Assembly (NCBI RefSeq): GCF_000775575.1
Contig: NZ_JRGN01000047.1
Coordinates: forward strand, 1-64,000
From: Planococcus sp. CAU13
GTDB taxonomy: Bacteria > Bacillota > Bacilli > Bacillales_A > Planococcaceae
Direction: 5' to 3'
Length of the DNA stretch: 64,000 nucleotides
Shown here one piece after another: positions 32,491-40,994 of this stretch. The stretch's first letter is position 1. Each line of letters begins with the position of its first letter. The notes below the pieces were generated by a model. That model was given only the letters and a program-made list of their open reading frames with translations, had not been told where the DNA came from and did no database searches. The translations under genes and the position numbers were made by a program.

Positions 32491-33990
32491 TTAAAAGTTA
32501 AAATCTTTCTTGCGGAGTAAATAAACGAGTGCCGCAGACAATCCGAGTGTATAAATCAACAGGACTGCGGAATGCTGGAGGAGTGGTGTCGTTTCCAGCA
32601 ACAATCCCATGCTGTTTAATCCGAAGGGAAAGAAGTAATTGAAATTTACACCCGGAAACATGAAAATGCTCATGCCAAGGAGAACCGCAAAACTTTTCAT
32701 CACATCTTCCGTCAGCAGCGATACTAAAATCACCAGCAGGATATAGAATACCATCTGTAAAACTCCGTTTACCCAAAAATGATAGAGAATAGGCGGGTAA
32801 GGAATATCCGGAAACAACACCGAGTTCCCGATCAGCGGATAATCAAAAGCAAGGCCAGTCATTAATGCACTAACCATCAATAGCGCTAAAAAAAGAAGGA
32901 TCAATCCGAATAGCTTCGTCAGCCATCCAAACAGCCATTTCAGCATCGACCGATGCCGGATAATGGAAGTGTAATTCAATTCCTTCAGCTGTGTTTGCAG
33001 AAAAAGTTGGACAAAATACATGAAGCCTAAAAAGACGATGAGATAAAAACTGAACGACAGCATATCAAAACTTTCCTGGGTCGTGCCGAGAAAGGAGACA
33101 ATCCAATAATCACTGAGAGTCAATTGCTGCCCGCGGAATTGAACAGCTTTCATCACAAGGGCAAACAAGATGAAACCGCTGAATGCCAGGATCGGCCATT
33201 TTTCTTTGAGCTGCGTTCTAAAAAGGGGATAATCCCTTCCAATCAGCCATAAGCTGCCGATGCACATCAGCAGAAGCGTACACAGAACACCAAATGGAAT
33301 AATAATATGGCCAAAACTTGCAATGCCGTGAAACAGGCTTAAATAGTTCGGCAAGGAAATCCATTTAAGGGATGGCGGAAACACTTTAAAGGACAGAACG
33401 GCCAGGATAAACATTAAAGTTAAAAATGAATTGAGCAGCCATCTGCTCTTCGAGACCACATATATCAAAGCAGCCAGCAAATGGATGGTGGTCAGGGTCA
33501 GGAAAAACAGCAGGAACTGGCCAGCCCAAGCGAGTAAAGGAGAGGAAAAGAAACTGCTCAGTGTGAATAGGATTTCATTGCCGTCCCGGTCCAGTCTTGA
33601 AATCTCACTCCATTCCATCGAAAAGGGAAGGCCGATCGCCAGACTTAGAATCGCTGCGTTCCAAAGCAATAGCAATGAAACCGTGAACAAGGAAAAATCA
33701 AGTGCCTGGCGAACGATCCATTTGGCATACGAGCCGAAACGGATCAACAATGTGTATTCATAAAAACTGGTCAACTGATAGCCGATTCTGAACAGGAACA
33801 ATGGAAACATCAAATAATTGATTAAGTAGACGTCATTGCTCCCATGCAGCAAGAGATCCCAAAAATTAGAGGAGCTTTCTTCAATTTCTGAGATGGCAAT
33901 GAGGGACTGCCGGATGCTCCATGCATACAGCCCGATCACCGGTACAAGCCACAGCCAATTGAACGCCGGCCAGCTATTCCGCATACTCAT
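32491..33990 (-). CDS. ABC-2 type permease subunit, large
   Basis: A 499-residue membrane protein with roughly 10-12 hydrophobic helices and a periplasmic-facing loop in the middle, followed by WLFGWLTKLFGLILLFLALLMVSAL and final YTLGLSAALVYLLRKKDF. No catalytic motif is expected. I start at ATG 33990 behind GAGAAGG; the beginning overlaps the end of the upstream permease gene by 17 bases, showing translational coupling. It probably forms the channel with the neighbouring permease and ATPase. Family assignment is by architecture and context only. Confidence 0.75.
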   Translation of the reverse strand: MSMRNSWPAFNWLWLVPVIGLYAWSIRQSLIAISEIEESSSNFWDLLLHGSNDVYLINYLMFPLFLFRIGYQLTSFYEYTLLIRFGSYAKWIVRQALDFSLFTVSLLLLWNAAILSLAIGLPFSMEWSEISRLDRDGNEILFTLSSFFSSPLLAWAGQFLLFFLTLTTIHLLAALIYVVSKSRWLLNSFLTLMFILAVLSFKVFPPSLKWISLPNYLSLFHGIASFGHIIIPFGVLCTLLLMCIGSLWLIGRDYPLFRTQLKEKWPILAFSGFILFALVMKAVQFRGQQLTLSDYWIVSFLGTTQESFDMLSFSFYLIVFLGFMYFVQLFLQTQLKELNYTSIIRHRSMLKWLFGWLTKLFGLILLFLALLMVSALMTGLAFDYPLIGNSVLFPDIPYPPILYHFWVNGVLQMVFYILLVILVSLLTEDVMKSFAVLLGMSIFMFPGVNFNYFFPFGLNSMGLLLETTPLLQHSAVLLIYTLGLSAALVYLLRKKDFNF

Positions 33991-34762
33991 AAACAGCCTT
34001 CTCAAACCGCGTTTTCGTATAAATGACCAGTGCGGACAACAACAATAGATTTACCGAAAATGGCACAAGCACTGTCCAAAGTGGCTGTTGGATGATGTTA
34101 AAAGGGAAGACCGTACTGGTCATTGAGAACTGCGGGTATCCCAAAACCGCAATGGCAAAATCAATGACGAAATACCAAAGGAAAGGCAGTGAAAGAGCCA
34201 GGAAGCTGTTTTTAATCAGCAGTGTCAAGACATAGGCGGCCGTCGCATAAAGGACCGCGTTTACGGCCACCCATAAAGAATAGATGATGGCGTATACCAA
34301 GGTTCCGTAGCGAAGAAAAGGCTCGAATGTGCCAACCGAAACGACGCCTTGTATCTGTGTGTAATAGCTGACGAGTCCAATGGCCGGTTCAATATAGACG
34401 ATAAACACAAAGGGCAGGAAAATCATCAGAAAAGCGGTGCCAAAAACGACCGCTGCGTTCACAATGCCTTTTGCAGTTAAATAGTGAGAAAGGCGGACGC
34501 GTGTCTTCGTATACGTAATGAAATTCTCTTTCTGTTCAACAGCGTAACTGTTGGCGTAGAGGATGATGAAAAACAAAGGAAACAGCAGTGCAATGACGCT
34601 TCCGATGGCTTCCGTGTGCACTTCTATGGGCCGGTAAAATACATAACCGGTGCGTACCGCGAGAAACTGTATAGTCGGTATAAGGAATACGACCGCCAGG
34701 GCTAAAAGCAACCGCTGCAGTGTCATCGCCTTTTGCCATTCCGTTTTGATCAGATGCTTCAT
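33974..34762 (-). CDS. ABC-2 type permease subunit
   Basis: A 262-residue protein with six predicted helices: LLALAVVFLIPTIQFLAVRT near the N-terminus, VIALLFPLFFIILYANSYAVEQKENF (the usual ABC-2 'Y--E---' stretch), FLMIFLPFVFIVYI, LVYAIIYSLWVAVNAVLYAT, FLALSLPFLWYFVIDFAIAV and LVPFSVNLLLLSALVIYT. ATG 34762 follows GGAGAAC. The frame is open much further upstream but only antisense to the HAAS gene. It lies 25 bases after that gene. Confidence 0.82.
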   Translation of the reverse strand: MKHLIKTEWQKAMTLQRLLLALAVVFLIPTIQFLAVRTGYVFYRPIEVHTEAIGSVIALLFPLFFIILYANSYAVEQKENFITYTKTRVRLSHYLTAKGIVNAAVVFGTAFLMIFLPFVFIVYIEPAIGLVSYYTQIQGVVSVGTFEPFLRYGTLVYAIIYSLWVAVNAVLYATAAYVLTLLIKNSFLALSLPFLWYFVIDFAIAVLGYPQFSMTSTVFPFNIIQQPLWTVLVPFSVNLLLLSALVIYTKTRFEKAVYEYAE

Positions 34763-34787
34763 AATGTTCTCCTTTCCTAAAGCCCGT

Positions 34788-35486
34788 TTATTTTTGAATT
34801 TTTCTTTTTGCATGGTAGCGGTTGATCGCAAACCAAATTGAAAACAGGGTAATAAATCCTGTGAAGCCAATTGCCAGGAACAACACCCCGATAACCCATG
34901 TATCCGTAACTTCCAACACCACAAAGTTGTCATCTGTCCCATAGCTGTATTCACCGGTAAATAGGCTGGCGGGGAAACTGGAACCATTGCCTGAGGTATA
35001 AAATGGATCAGCAGAAGATGGATCTGCGTACACTCTTGTTTCCTTGATAAAGCTGATTTGGTCAAGAAGCGTTTTAATCTTCTGTTCATCAGCATCTGCC
35101 AGTTCGTCCCCATTTCCAGCGATTTCGCTAATTGCGTAAGCGATATCAGCCTGTTCCACAGCCTGGTTACTGCCGTTTATAAGGGTGAGAACAGCCGCAA
35201 TAACTGTTGTCAGCAGCAGTCCAATTCCGATGGAAAGAACCCATTTCCCGAAGTTTTTCTGGCGTTCAAACAGCTGATTGACCAAGTTGCGCAGCTCGTT
35301 GACTTCTCCGAAACGTTCCTTGGCGATCTGGACTGCCTGATCCTCTGTCATGCCTTCAGCCTGCAGTTCCTGAACCGTTTCCAGTAAATGATTTTTCATT
35401 TCCATTTTAAGTTCCTGGATTTCCTGGTCGTTTCCTTTGGCATGGCGATATACCTGATCCACATATTCATCAATCTTCCGCGTCAT
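34788..35486 (-). CDS. HAAS-domain (DUF1700-like) membrane protein
   Basis: A 232-residue protein with an N-terminal HAAS/permease-prefix domain (KIDEYVDQVYRH..EIQELKMEMKNHLLETVQELQAEGMTEDQAVQIAKERFGE), a membrane helix at about 87-108, an outside domain rich in Ser/Asp/Gly, and a second helix near 200-222. ATG 35486 lies behind GGAGGTGG and overlaps the padR end by 17 bases. PadR plus HAAS pairs are a known arrangement in Firmicutes; the HAAS protein is thought to work with the regulator or with the ABC permease, and the mechanism is unclear. Confidence 0.8.
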   Translation of the reverse strand: MTRKIDEYVDQVYRHAKGNDQEIQELKMEMKNHLLETVQELQAEGMTEDQAVQIAKERFGEVNELRNLVNQLFERQKNFGKWVLSIGIGLLLTTVIAAVLTLINGSNQAVEQADIAYAISEIAGNGDELADADEQKIKTLLDQISFIKETRVYADPSSADPFYTSGNGSSFPASLFTGEYSYGTDDNFVVLEVTDTWVIGVLFLAIGFTGFITLFSIWFAINRYHAKRKIQK

Positions 35487-35820
35487 CTTTTCCACCTCCG
35501 ATAAATCCATCGATTATCCCTTTTACAAATTTCCACTCATCCTGCTTTTGGCGATAGCCTTCCTGGCCTAAGGGGGTCAGCTTGTAATACTTTCGCCGCC
35601 CGCCAGCGCCTTGCTCGTCTCCCCAGTAAGATTCAATCCAGTTATTTTTCTCCATCCGTTTCAAGGAAAGATAGAGTGTGCCTTCTTTCATCTCAAACTG
35701 GTTCCCGCTCTTTTCCCGGACGAGTTTGGCAATTTCGTAGCCGTATCGGTCTTTGGTAAAGAGAAGGGAGAGGATGATGGTGTCGATATGTCCCTTCAGC
35801 ACTTCTTTGTTTATTTCCAC
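35470..35820 (-). CDS. PadR-family transcriptional regulator
   Basis: A 116-residue winged-helix repressor: GHIDTIILSLLFTKDRYGYEIAKLVREKSGNQFEMKEGTLYLSLKRMEKNNWIESYWG, then the wing GAGGRRKYYKLTPLGQ and a C-terminal dimerisation helix. GTG 35820 is chosen because AAGAGGTG is six bases upstream; a TTG at 35838 lies inside that site. It heads the HAAS-ABC operon and most likely represses it until a peptide or drug ligand binds. Confidence 0.88.
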   Translation of the reverse strand: MEINKEVLKGHIDTIILSLLFTKDRYGYEIAKLVREKSGNQFEMKEGTLYLSLKRMEKNNWIESYWGDEQGAGGRRKYYKLTPLGQEGYRQKQDEWKFVKGIIDGFIGGGKDDAED

Positions 35821-35853
35821 GAAATTCACCTCTTTCAATTAACATAAATTACT

Positions 35854-35874
35854 ATACCTAATAATGCAAGGTAT
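35854..35874. promoter_or_regulatory. Operator-like palindrome in the padR promoter
   Basis: ATACCT-N9-AGGTAT lies 34 bases upstream of the GTG start of padR, on the minus strand overlapping a possible -10 (TATAGT). It is a natural candidate for PadR autoregulation. Confidence 0.55.
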
Positions 35875-35904
35875 TACTTTTAGAGATATTCAAAAAATGA
35901 AATT

Positions 35905-36015
35905 AACTTTTGGTGAATTATCAGAAGATGCTGGTTTAAAAAAGGAGAGAAGAAGCTGAAATAAAGCTCTTCTCTCCTTTTTGTGCGCAAATATGTACTT
36001 TTGCATACGGTTTGC
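35905..36015 (+). repeat. Dispersed palindromic intergenic repeat, copy K
   Basis: TTTTGGTGAATTATCAGAAG (diverged left part), then a near-perfect hairpin AAAGGAGAGAAGAAGCT (35941-35957) with AAGCTCTTCTCTCCTTTTT (35964-35982), then right-box-like ATATGTACTTTTGCATACGG (35991-36010) and TTT. It lies between the divergent padR promoter and the 3' end of the PH-domain gene. Confidence 0.5.
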
Positions 36016-36046
36016 CGAAAGGATGTTATTGATTTTAAAAATAATA

Positions 36047-36085
36047 AAGGCTAAGGAAAATTACTGTTAACTTTCCTTAGCCTTT
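36047..36085 (-). terminator. Terminator containing the stop codon of the PH-domain gene
   Basis: AAAGGCTAAGGAAA and TTTCCTTAGCCTTTT (complementary) enclose a 12-base loop that contains the TAA stop (36067-36069) of the minus-strand gene; A-rich sequence on the far side gives a U-run in its transcript. Confidence 0.75.
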
Positions 36086-36537
36086 TCAAAATTGCTGTCA
36101 ATTTTTATATTCGAGTTTTGCTTTCTTAATTCAGAAATAAACTCGAATTTATTCTTTGGTGAAATTCCTATCGTTTGAAATCTTCCGTAATTTATTTCTA
36201 TTTTATCCATAGACAAAGCAGGATCTGTAAACGGGTTTCTAGTTTTTCTAACACTATGTATTAGATCAATCCTGATCTTCCAGTTAAAAGGGCCAAATTG
36301 TATTAGAAGAAAATTGTCTTGGATTGTATATCCCGTCTTAAACCACATCCACAAGAGGCAGAAGCCAAATGGAAATAAAACAACAATTTTAATCCATTGC
36401 TTATCTAAAAAATCTGGTGTCATCCAAACTCCTAAATCTGGGAAAAAAAGTGGAGGAACAATAAAGAGTATTGAACACGACCAAAGTATAATCGACATCC
36501 ACATATCTTTTTTTGAAGGGAAATACATTTCATCCAC
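36067..36537 (-). CDS. PH-domain membrane protein (YyaB-like)
   Basis: A 156-residue protein. Two membrane helices occupy residues about 13-32 (WMSIILWSCSILFIVPPLFF) and 48-66 (WIKIVVLFPFGFCLLWMWFK), followed by a small beta-rich domain (TIQDNFLLIQFGPFNWKIRIDLIHSVRKTRNP) that matches bacterial PH-like domains such as in B. subtilis YyaB. The MYFPSKKDMW start is typical of that group. Function unknown. It stands alone, ending within its own terminator. Confidence 0.75.
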   Translation of the reverse strand: MDEMYFPSKKDMWMSIILWSCSILFIVPPLFFPDLGVWMTPDFLDKQWIKIVVLFPFGFCLLWMWFKTGYTIQDNFLLIQFGPFNWKIRIDLIHSVRKTRNPFTDPALSMDKIEINYGRFQTIGISPKNKFEFISELRKQNSNIKIDSNFEKAKES

Positions 36538-36817
36538 TTCCTTTCATTACCTTTGTATACGGGCTTAATAATTCATAGGTTTCATTAAGAAAAGATAAAG
36601 AATTATTAGAGGCTAATCAAAGAGAAGGGTAGAGATAGGGTTTATCAATACACAACTTCTTAATCTTTATTTTAAAAAACTGCATTTTTACTAATGGTTC
36701 TACTTTTGTATCATTATCGGATTTGCTAAGTAATTGATAAAGAATATTAGGAAGGACTTTTAAGATGTAAAAGCGAATGGTGAATCAAGGGCAGTTTAGT
36801 GAAAGGATGCGTTTTAT
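36538..36817. other. Intergenic region with no recognised feature
   Basis: AT-rich; must include the promoter of the minus-strand PH-domain gene. I could not identify boxes or repeats with confidence. Confidence 0.3.
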
Positions 36818-36913
36818 ATGGAAGTGACTTTAATTGTGGCAATGATCGTAACCGGGTATTTTGTAAAGAGAATGAGATTCCCTGGAGTATTTCAAGAGAT
36901 TGGGAATATTTGA
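36818..36913 (+). CDS. Putative 31-residue membrane peptide
   Basis: ATG 36818 follows GAAAGGATG and opens a frame encoding MEVTLIVAMIVTGYFVKRMR and a short tail to TGA at 36911-36913. The first 15 residues form a membrane helix, then a basic stretch. It could be a small membrane protein, or the damaged start of something larger. It ends 12 bases before the broken nucleotidyltransferase. Only the ribosome site and hydrophobic pattern support it. Confidence 0.3.
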   Translation: MEVTLIVAMIVTGYFVKRMRFPGVFQEIGNI

Positions 36914-36925
36914 GGAGGTCTCCTA

Positions 36926-37431
36926 ATGACTGATGCACAGACGCAAACGCAATTAGAAGTGTTGACAGAAATTTGCCTGTTGACGGATCAATTGGAATTG
37001 GAGTTTTGGCTGCGTGGTGGCTGGGCCATTGACTTTCTGCTCGGAAAAATCTCCAGGCCACACGGCGACATCGATTTGATAACGTGGATTCAAAATCGGG
37101 ACCTTTTTGAAAAGAACTTTCCGAAGCAGGCTATAAACGATTGCCTGTCAAACAGCTGTTCCAGAATAGACAGTCGGATTTTCGCAAAAACGAAGTAGAA
37201 GTCACAGTTTGCTATATCACGCGATCCATTGATGGCAATCTGATCCTGAACGGTTTGCCGGAATGGGTATGGCAGCATGACTCGCTGCTGCCTGATCGCT
37301 ATACATTATGCGGACTATCAGTAATGGTCTTAAGTCCCCAACAACTTCTGGAGGAAAAGGAAGTCTATGAACAAATTGGCCGAACACCCCGATTAAAGGA
37401 TATCGAAAGTAAAAAGTACTTTGCCAACTAA
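36926..37431 (+). pseudogene. Frameshifted nucleotidyltransferase, ANT(2'')/Lnu-like
   Basis: The first frame (from ATG 36926 behind GAGGAGG) encodes the catalytic part: LEFWLRGGWAIDFLLGKISR and PHGDIDLI, with G-G-W-A-D and D-D residues of aminoglycoside 2''- and lincosamide-type nucleotidyltransferases. Near 37110 the sequence drops into another frame that reads ELSEAGYKRLPVKQLFQN and continues through LPEWVWQHDSLLPD to the stop at 37431. A one-base loss in GAAAAGAAC would explain it (GAAAAGGAAC restores E-K-E-L). Antibiotic resistance from this gene is not expected in its present form. Confidence 0.75.
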
Positions 37432-37626
37432 TAAGGGATGCCAGATAAAATAATTCTTTCAGTTTTGAATGGTTTTTCAACAGAAGACTCAATTTTCATG
37501 TCAATTTCCGCCCTCTAAATGACGGTTGCTGCTTTTGAATATTTTTTATATTTAGAAAAATTTATATGACGTGCAAAGAAGTTATTGCATTCTGCTTTCA
37601 GTGGAATAACAGCGGGAAATAAAAAA
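37432..37626. other. Intergenic region with no recognised feature
   Basis: About 195 AT-rich bases between the broken nucleotidyltransferase and the terminator of the alcohol dehydrogenase gene; no reading frame or clear structure. Confidence 0.3.
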
Positions 37627-37654
37627 GAAAAGGAGACAATCCTGTCTCCTTTTC
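37627..37654. terminator. Terminator of the alcohol dehydrogenase gene
   Basis: A perfect 11-bp stem GAAAAGGAGAC / GTCTCCTTTTC with a 6-base loop, flanked by an A-run on the left that is a U-run for the minus-strand transcript, nine bases beyond the stop. Confidence 0.85.
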
Positions 37655-37663
37655 AGGCATTTA

Positions 37664-38773
37664 TTAAGCTTTATATTCTTTGTCAATAACGAGAATCGGC
37701 TTGATGGCAGATCCATTTTTAGAGTCCGTAAATGCTTCATCCACATTCTCAAGGTCATAGAATTTCACCAATTTATCAACTGGGAATTGACCGTTTTTAA
37801 AGAAGGATACAAGTTTCGGGATGATCAATTGTGGTACGGCATCCCCTTCGATTACACCCTTTAGGGTCAATGCGTTAGCCACTACATCGTTGAATACGTT
37901 GAAGGTCAGGTCGCGTTTTCCAACAGCTACTGTTGCACATGTCCCTTTGACACGCAGGCAGCGTAGTGCAGCTAATGTAACTTCCGGAACGCCTGTTGTT
38001 TCGAACGAGTAATGGGCACCTTTACCGGTGATTTCTTTGATTTTTTCTGCTGGATCTTCGTTTTTGGAATTGATGGTATGCGTAGCACCGAGCTCTTTTG
38101 CAAGTTCCAAACGGTTGTCGTGAATATCAACTGCGATAATCGGATAGCAGCCAGCAATTTTTGCTGCGAGCAAACCGCTTAGCCCTACTGCGCCTGTACC
38201 AAATACAACAAAGCTGTCGCCGGCATTCGGTTTAAGGGAATTAAATACAGTTCCGCTGCCGGTCATAATACCGCAGCCCAATGGCCCCAGATAGCGCAAG
38301 TCCACTTCTTTATCTACTTTAATAATATTCTTTTCATTGGCCGTAGAGTAAGTAGCAAAGGAAGACTGGCCGAAAAATTGAGAGACTTCTTCATTTTCTT
38401 CTGTAGAAAGTGGCGTCACACCGTGATGGTTTTTGCCCCCGAAGTTCAATTGAATCATATTCTCGCAGCCGCCCGCGTTACCTTCCAGGCAATTGTCGCA
38501 AGTACCACAGTAAGAGAAGCTCATTACGACATGATCACCCGGCACTACTGAGGTCACGTTCTCCCCTACACTTTCAACAATACCAGACCCTTCATGACCC
38601 AATACTACTGGACGCGGTACTGGAAATGTTTCATCCAGAACTGTCGCATCTGTATGGCATACCCCGGAAGCAACAAGGCGAACGAGCACTTCTCCAGCCT
38701 TCGGTTCAACCAGGTTCAACGTTTGTTGCTTAAAGTCTTTTTCGGGAGTGGTCACCATTGCTTGAATTTTCAT
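37664..38773 (-). CDS. Zinc-dependent alcohol dehydrogenase (class III/aryl-alcohol type)
   Basis: A 369-residue medium-chain dehydrogenase. Catalytic zinc ligands lie in GVCHTDATV and GHEGSGIVESVG; the structural zinc site is CGTCDNCLEGNAGGC. The Rossmann fold has FGTGAVGLSGLLAAKIAG and an acidic residue in VDIHDNR, pointing to NAD. Length and the cysteine pattern fit the class III/aryl-alcohol dehydrogenase branch oxidising aromatic or long-chain alcohols. ATG 38773 follows AGTGAGG; an in-frame ATG 15 bases upstream has no site. Monocistronic. Confidence 0.9.
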   Translation of the reverse strand: MKIQAMVTTPEKDFKQQTLNLVEPKAGEVLVRLVASGVCHTDATVLDETFPVPRPVVLGHEGSGIVESVGENVTSVVPGDHVVMSFSYCGTCDNCLEGNAGGCENMIQLNFGGKNHHGVTPLSTEENEEVSQFFGQSSFATYSTANEKNIIKVDKEVDLRYLGPLGCGIMTGSGTVFNSLKPNAGDSFVVFGTGAVGLSGLLAAKIAGCYPIIAVDIHDNRLELAKELGATHTINSKNEDPAEKIKEITGKGAHYSFETTGVPEVTLAALRCLRVKGTCATVAVGKRDLTFNVFNDVVANALTLKGVIEGDAVPQLIIPKLVSFFKNGQFPVDKLVKFYDLENVDEAFTDSKNGSAIKPILVIDKEYKA

Positions 38774-39076
38774 AGTTAAAAACCTCACTTAAGATTTATT
38801 TTTATTGCGATGTACACGCTTATCGCAACAAATCTGCACGCTTTCATTTTACCTGAGCTATTTTTTGTTAGCAAAATTTAAAGCTTAATTAAATAGAATC
38901 TCTTGGATGCTAAATTTGCTATATTAAAATTGACGTCAGTAAAGAATTTTGAATCATCAAATTACATCCCTTAAGCACCTAAGATAATTTTTCTTATATT
39001 TATAGCTGTATTATAAAAGTATAAATATGGTATATTGTTGTAATGCTTAAAAACAGAAACGTTTGGGGAGGTATAT

Positions 39077-39877
39077 ATGTTACAGCAAGAATTGGCACTG
39101 GAAAAAATATGTTTAAGCTTAAAAAGAGATAATCTAGTGAAGGCTATTTTCTTAAAAGGCTCAATGGGGAGAGGGGAGCACGACGAGTATTCGGACATTG
39201 ATCTTTATTGCTTAGTGGGAAAAGATGATGAAGAGCTTTTTTTGGAAAAAAGACTGGATCATATAAAAGCTTATCGGGATATTATTTTTTATGATGATAT
39301 TTATATCATCGCTCCTCAAATAATAGCGGTATTTGATAATTTACTGCATCTCGATTTGTTTACCGTTACGGAAGAAAATTTTACTGAAAAAGATTATTTC
39401 AAAGTCTTGCATGATCCTGACAATTTATTAGAGCAATTTATTGAAACTCAGAGTCTGGAGGTCAGTGACAGTGAATTCAGCGACAGTGCGACGGATATTG
39501 CCTGGTTTTTATTCCAGTATAAAAAAGCGATAGAAAGAGGGAATGACATTTGGGCTGTTAGAATGTTAACCAACGTGATGGAACATTTGGCACGAGTGCT
39601 GCTATATAAGCATTGTCCAGGGAGAGCGCAGTTAGGATTAAAAACGCTGAACCAATCGTTGCCGAATCATGTCTTAATGGAAGTGGAAGCTATTTTTGAA
39701 CATATAACTCCCAGGAATCATGCGATAGCCTTTTCAAAAATTCGCCATTTGCTAGAAAAAGAGTGTGAATGGATACTGTCGCAGGTAAGTGATCGCTCCC
39801 TTGTTGAAGCACTTTTAAGAGAAATGATCAAAAGTCGTCCCTTAAGCAAGACTGAGGTTTCAAATTTAGGGAATTGA
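39077..39877 (+). CDS. Nucleotidyltransferase-domain protein
   Basis: A 266-residue protein whose N-terminal domain is a minimal nucleotidyltransferase: AIFLKGSMGRGEHDEYSDIDLYCLV (G-S, then D-x-D) with a third acidic strand (LHLDLFTV). The rest (about 120-266) is helical, with KAIERGNDIWAVRMLTNVMEHLARVL resembling HEPN/substrate-binding helices of aminoglycoside-type enzymes. ATG 39077 follows GGGGAGG. The substrate may be an antibiotic, a nucleotide or a protein; not determinable. Confidence 0.82.
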   Translation: MLQQELALEKICLSLKRDNLVKAIFLKGSMGRGEHDEYSDIDLYCLVGKDDEELFLEKRLDHIKAYRDIIFYDDIYIIAPQIIAVFDNLLHLDLFTVTEENFTEKDYFKVLHDPDNLLEQFIETQSLEVSDSEFSDSATDIAWFLFQYKKAIERGNDIWAVRMLTNVMEHLARVLLYKHCPGRAQLGLKTLNQSLPNHVLMEVEAIFEHITPRNHAIAFSKIRHLLEKECEWILSQVSDRSLVEALLREMIKSRPLSKTEVSNLGN

Positions 39878-39914
39878 CTATTACACGACAGAAATCTTTA
39901 AAAATGATTAATCA

Positions 39915-39975
39915 GCTTGCACATAAGATTACTCCAAAGAGAAGAAACTTGATTTTGAGTTTCTTCTCTTTTATT
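39915..39975 (+). terminator. Terminator, possibly a repeat copy
   Basis: A perfect 14-bp stem AAAGAGAAGAAACT (39936-39949) / AGTTTCTTCTCTTT (39958-39971) followed by T residues. The preceding GCTTGCACATAAGATTACTC resembles the left box of the dispersed repeat, so this may be another diverged copy. Confidence 0.65.
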
Positions 39976-40013
39976 GGAAATATCCCTTAAATAAGTCGTT
40001 TAATTTTTTTAAG

Positions 40014-40172
40014 TTAAGCCGTGTACTTCAAGACAAAATCCAAATAAGTTTTAAGCCCGAGAGCTATGTTCGGCGCATCCAATTGTTCGAGAGTGCGGAG
40101 TGCAGAAGCAGCCAGTTCAATACCATCCTCTTTGTTGCCAGTTTTGATTTTATATAGGCCGTCAATGAACAT
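40014..40172 (-). pseudogene. C-terminal fragment of an unknown protein
   Basis: On the minus strand a clean 52-residue frame (MFIDGLYKIKTGNKEDGIEL, then AASALRTLEQLDAPNIALGL and KTYLDFVLKYTA) ends at TAA 40014. Its amphipathic helices look genuine, but there is no ribosome site and the frame runs straight into the truncated amidohydrolase on the other strand. Most likely the end of a larger gene cut by a deletion. Confidence 0.4.
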
Positions 40173-40204
40173 TACGTGGAGGTCAATGTGCTTGATGCAG
40201 CAAA

Positions 40205-40960
40205 ATGGGGGTCACATGGTTCGAGAATGCTTCTGGTTTCTTGCAGGTGCTCTATCCAAAATGGAATACGCAGGCGGCCCCCGAAGAATGGGAGAAAATC
40301 AACTGGACAGAGCCGGATGAGAGTGCAATCATAAAATTATGCACAGAGATGCTCGCATACAAAGTGAAGCTGTGTCCGACGCTGGTGCTCAGTGATCAAG
40401 TCATGCAACACCCCGATAATTGGAACCCGCACAATAAGGTTTCCAAAAGCGTATCAAGTGATTTCCAATTAAATGAACACTGGCAGGCTGCGGCCGGATA
40501 CATCGATGATGCGAGAAAGCAGCTGGGTCTGCTCCTGGCATTCACGAAGAAAGTAAGCAAAATCTACTTTGATATGGGCGGAACGGTTGTAACCGGAACA
40601 GATACACCGGGAGGAATCCACTCCTATCCTGGTGCTGCCCTGCACAGAGAGTTGGAATTATTCGTCGAGATCGGCTTTACTGAAATGGAAGCGTTGCAGG
40701 CGGCCACCATAAAAGCGGCTGAATCTATTGGGCTGACGGACCGTGGAGTTATCGATAAAGGGAAGCTGGCTGATTTGATTGTCTTGTCCGAAAATCCGTT
40801 GACGGATATCAAAAATACCCAAGCAATCGATCTGGTCATCAAAGGCGGAGAAGTCTACACGCAAGACGAGATTTTAGCACATGTGCCGAATCCCGCGGAT
40901 ACTTTCGAGCGATATGAAAAATTCATAGGAGAATTCGAGAAAATCATGAGAGTTCAGTAA
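40205..40960 (+). pseudogene. Amidohydrolase, N-terminally truncated
   Basis: The frame encodes the last ~250 residues of an imidazolonepropionase/prolidase-like amidohydrolase: DMGGTVVTGTDTPGG holds the metal-binding Asp at the end of the barrel, and GFTEMEALQAATIKAAESIG, DRGVIDKGKLADLIVLSENP and IDLVIKGGEV are the family's C-terminal signature. The first half with the HxH metal motif is missing. ATG 40205 has no good ribosome site. The break lies at about 40173-40204, where it meets a fragment of an oppositely oriented gene. Not expected to be active. Confidence 0.75.
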
Positions 40961-40994
40961 TAACAGGATAAGCAGATGTATGCTGCAAAAGATA

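Noticed and set aside
40014-40172. A complete small gene on the minus strand
   Set aside because: No ribosome site, and it abuts a truncated gene, so it is better read as a fragment.
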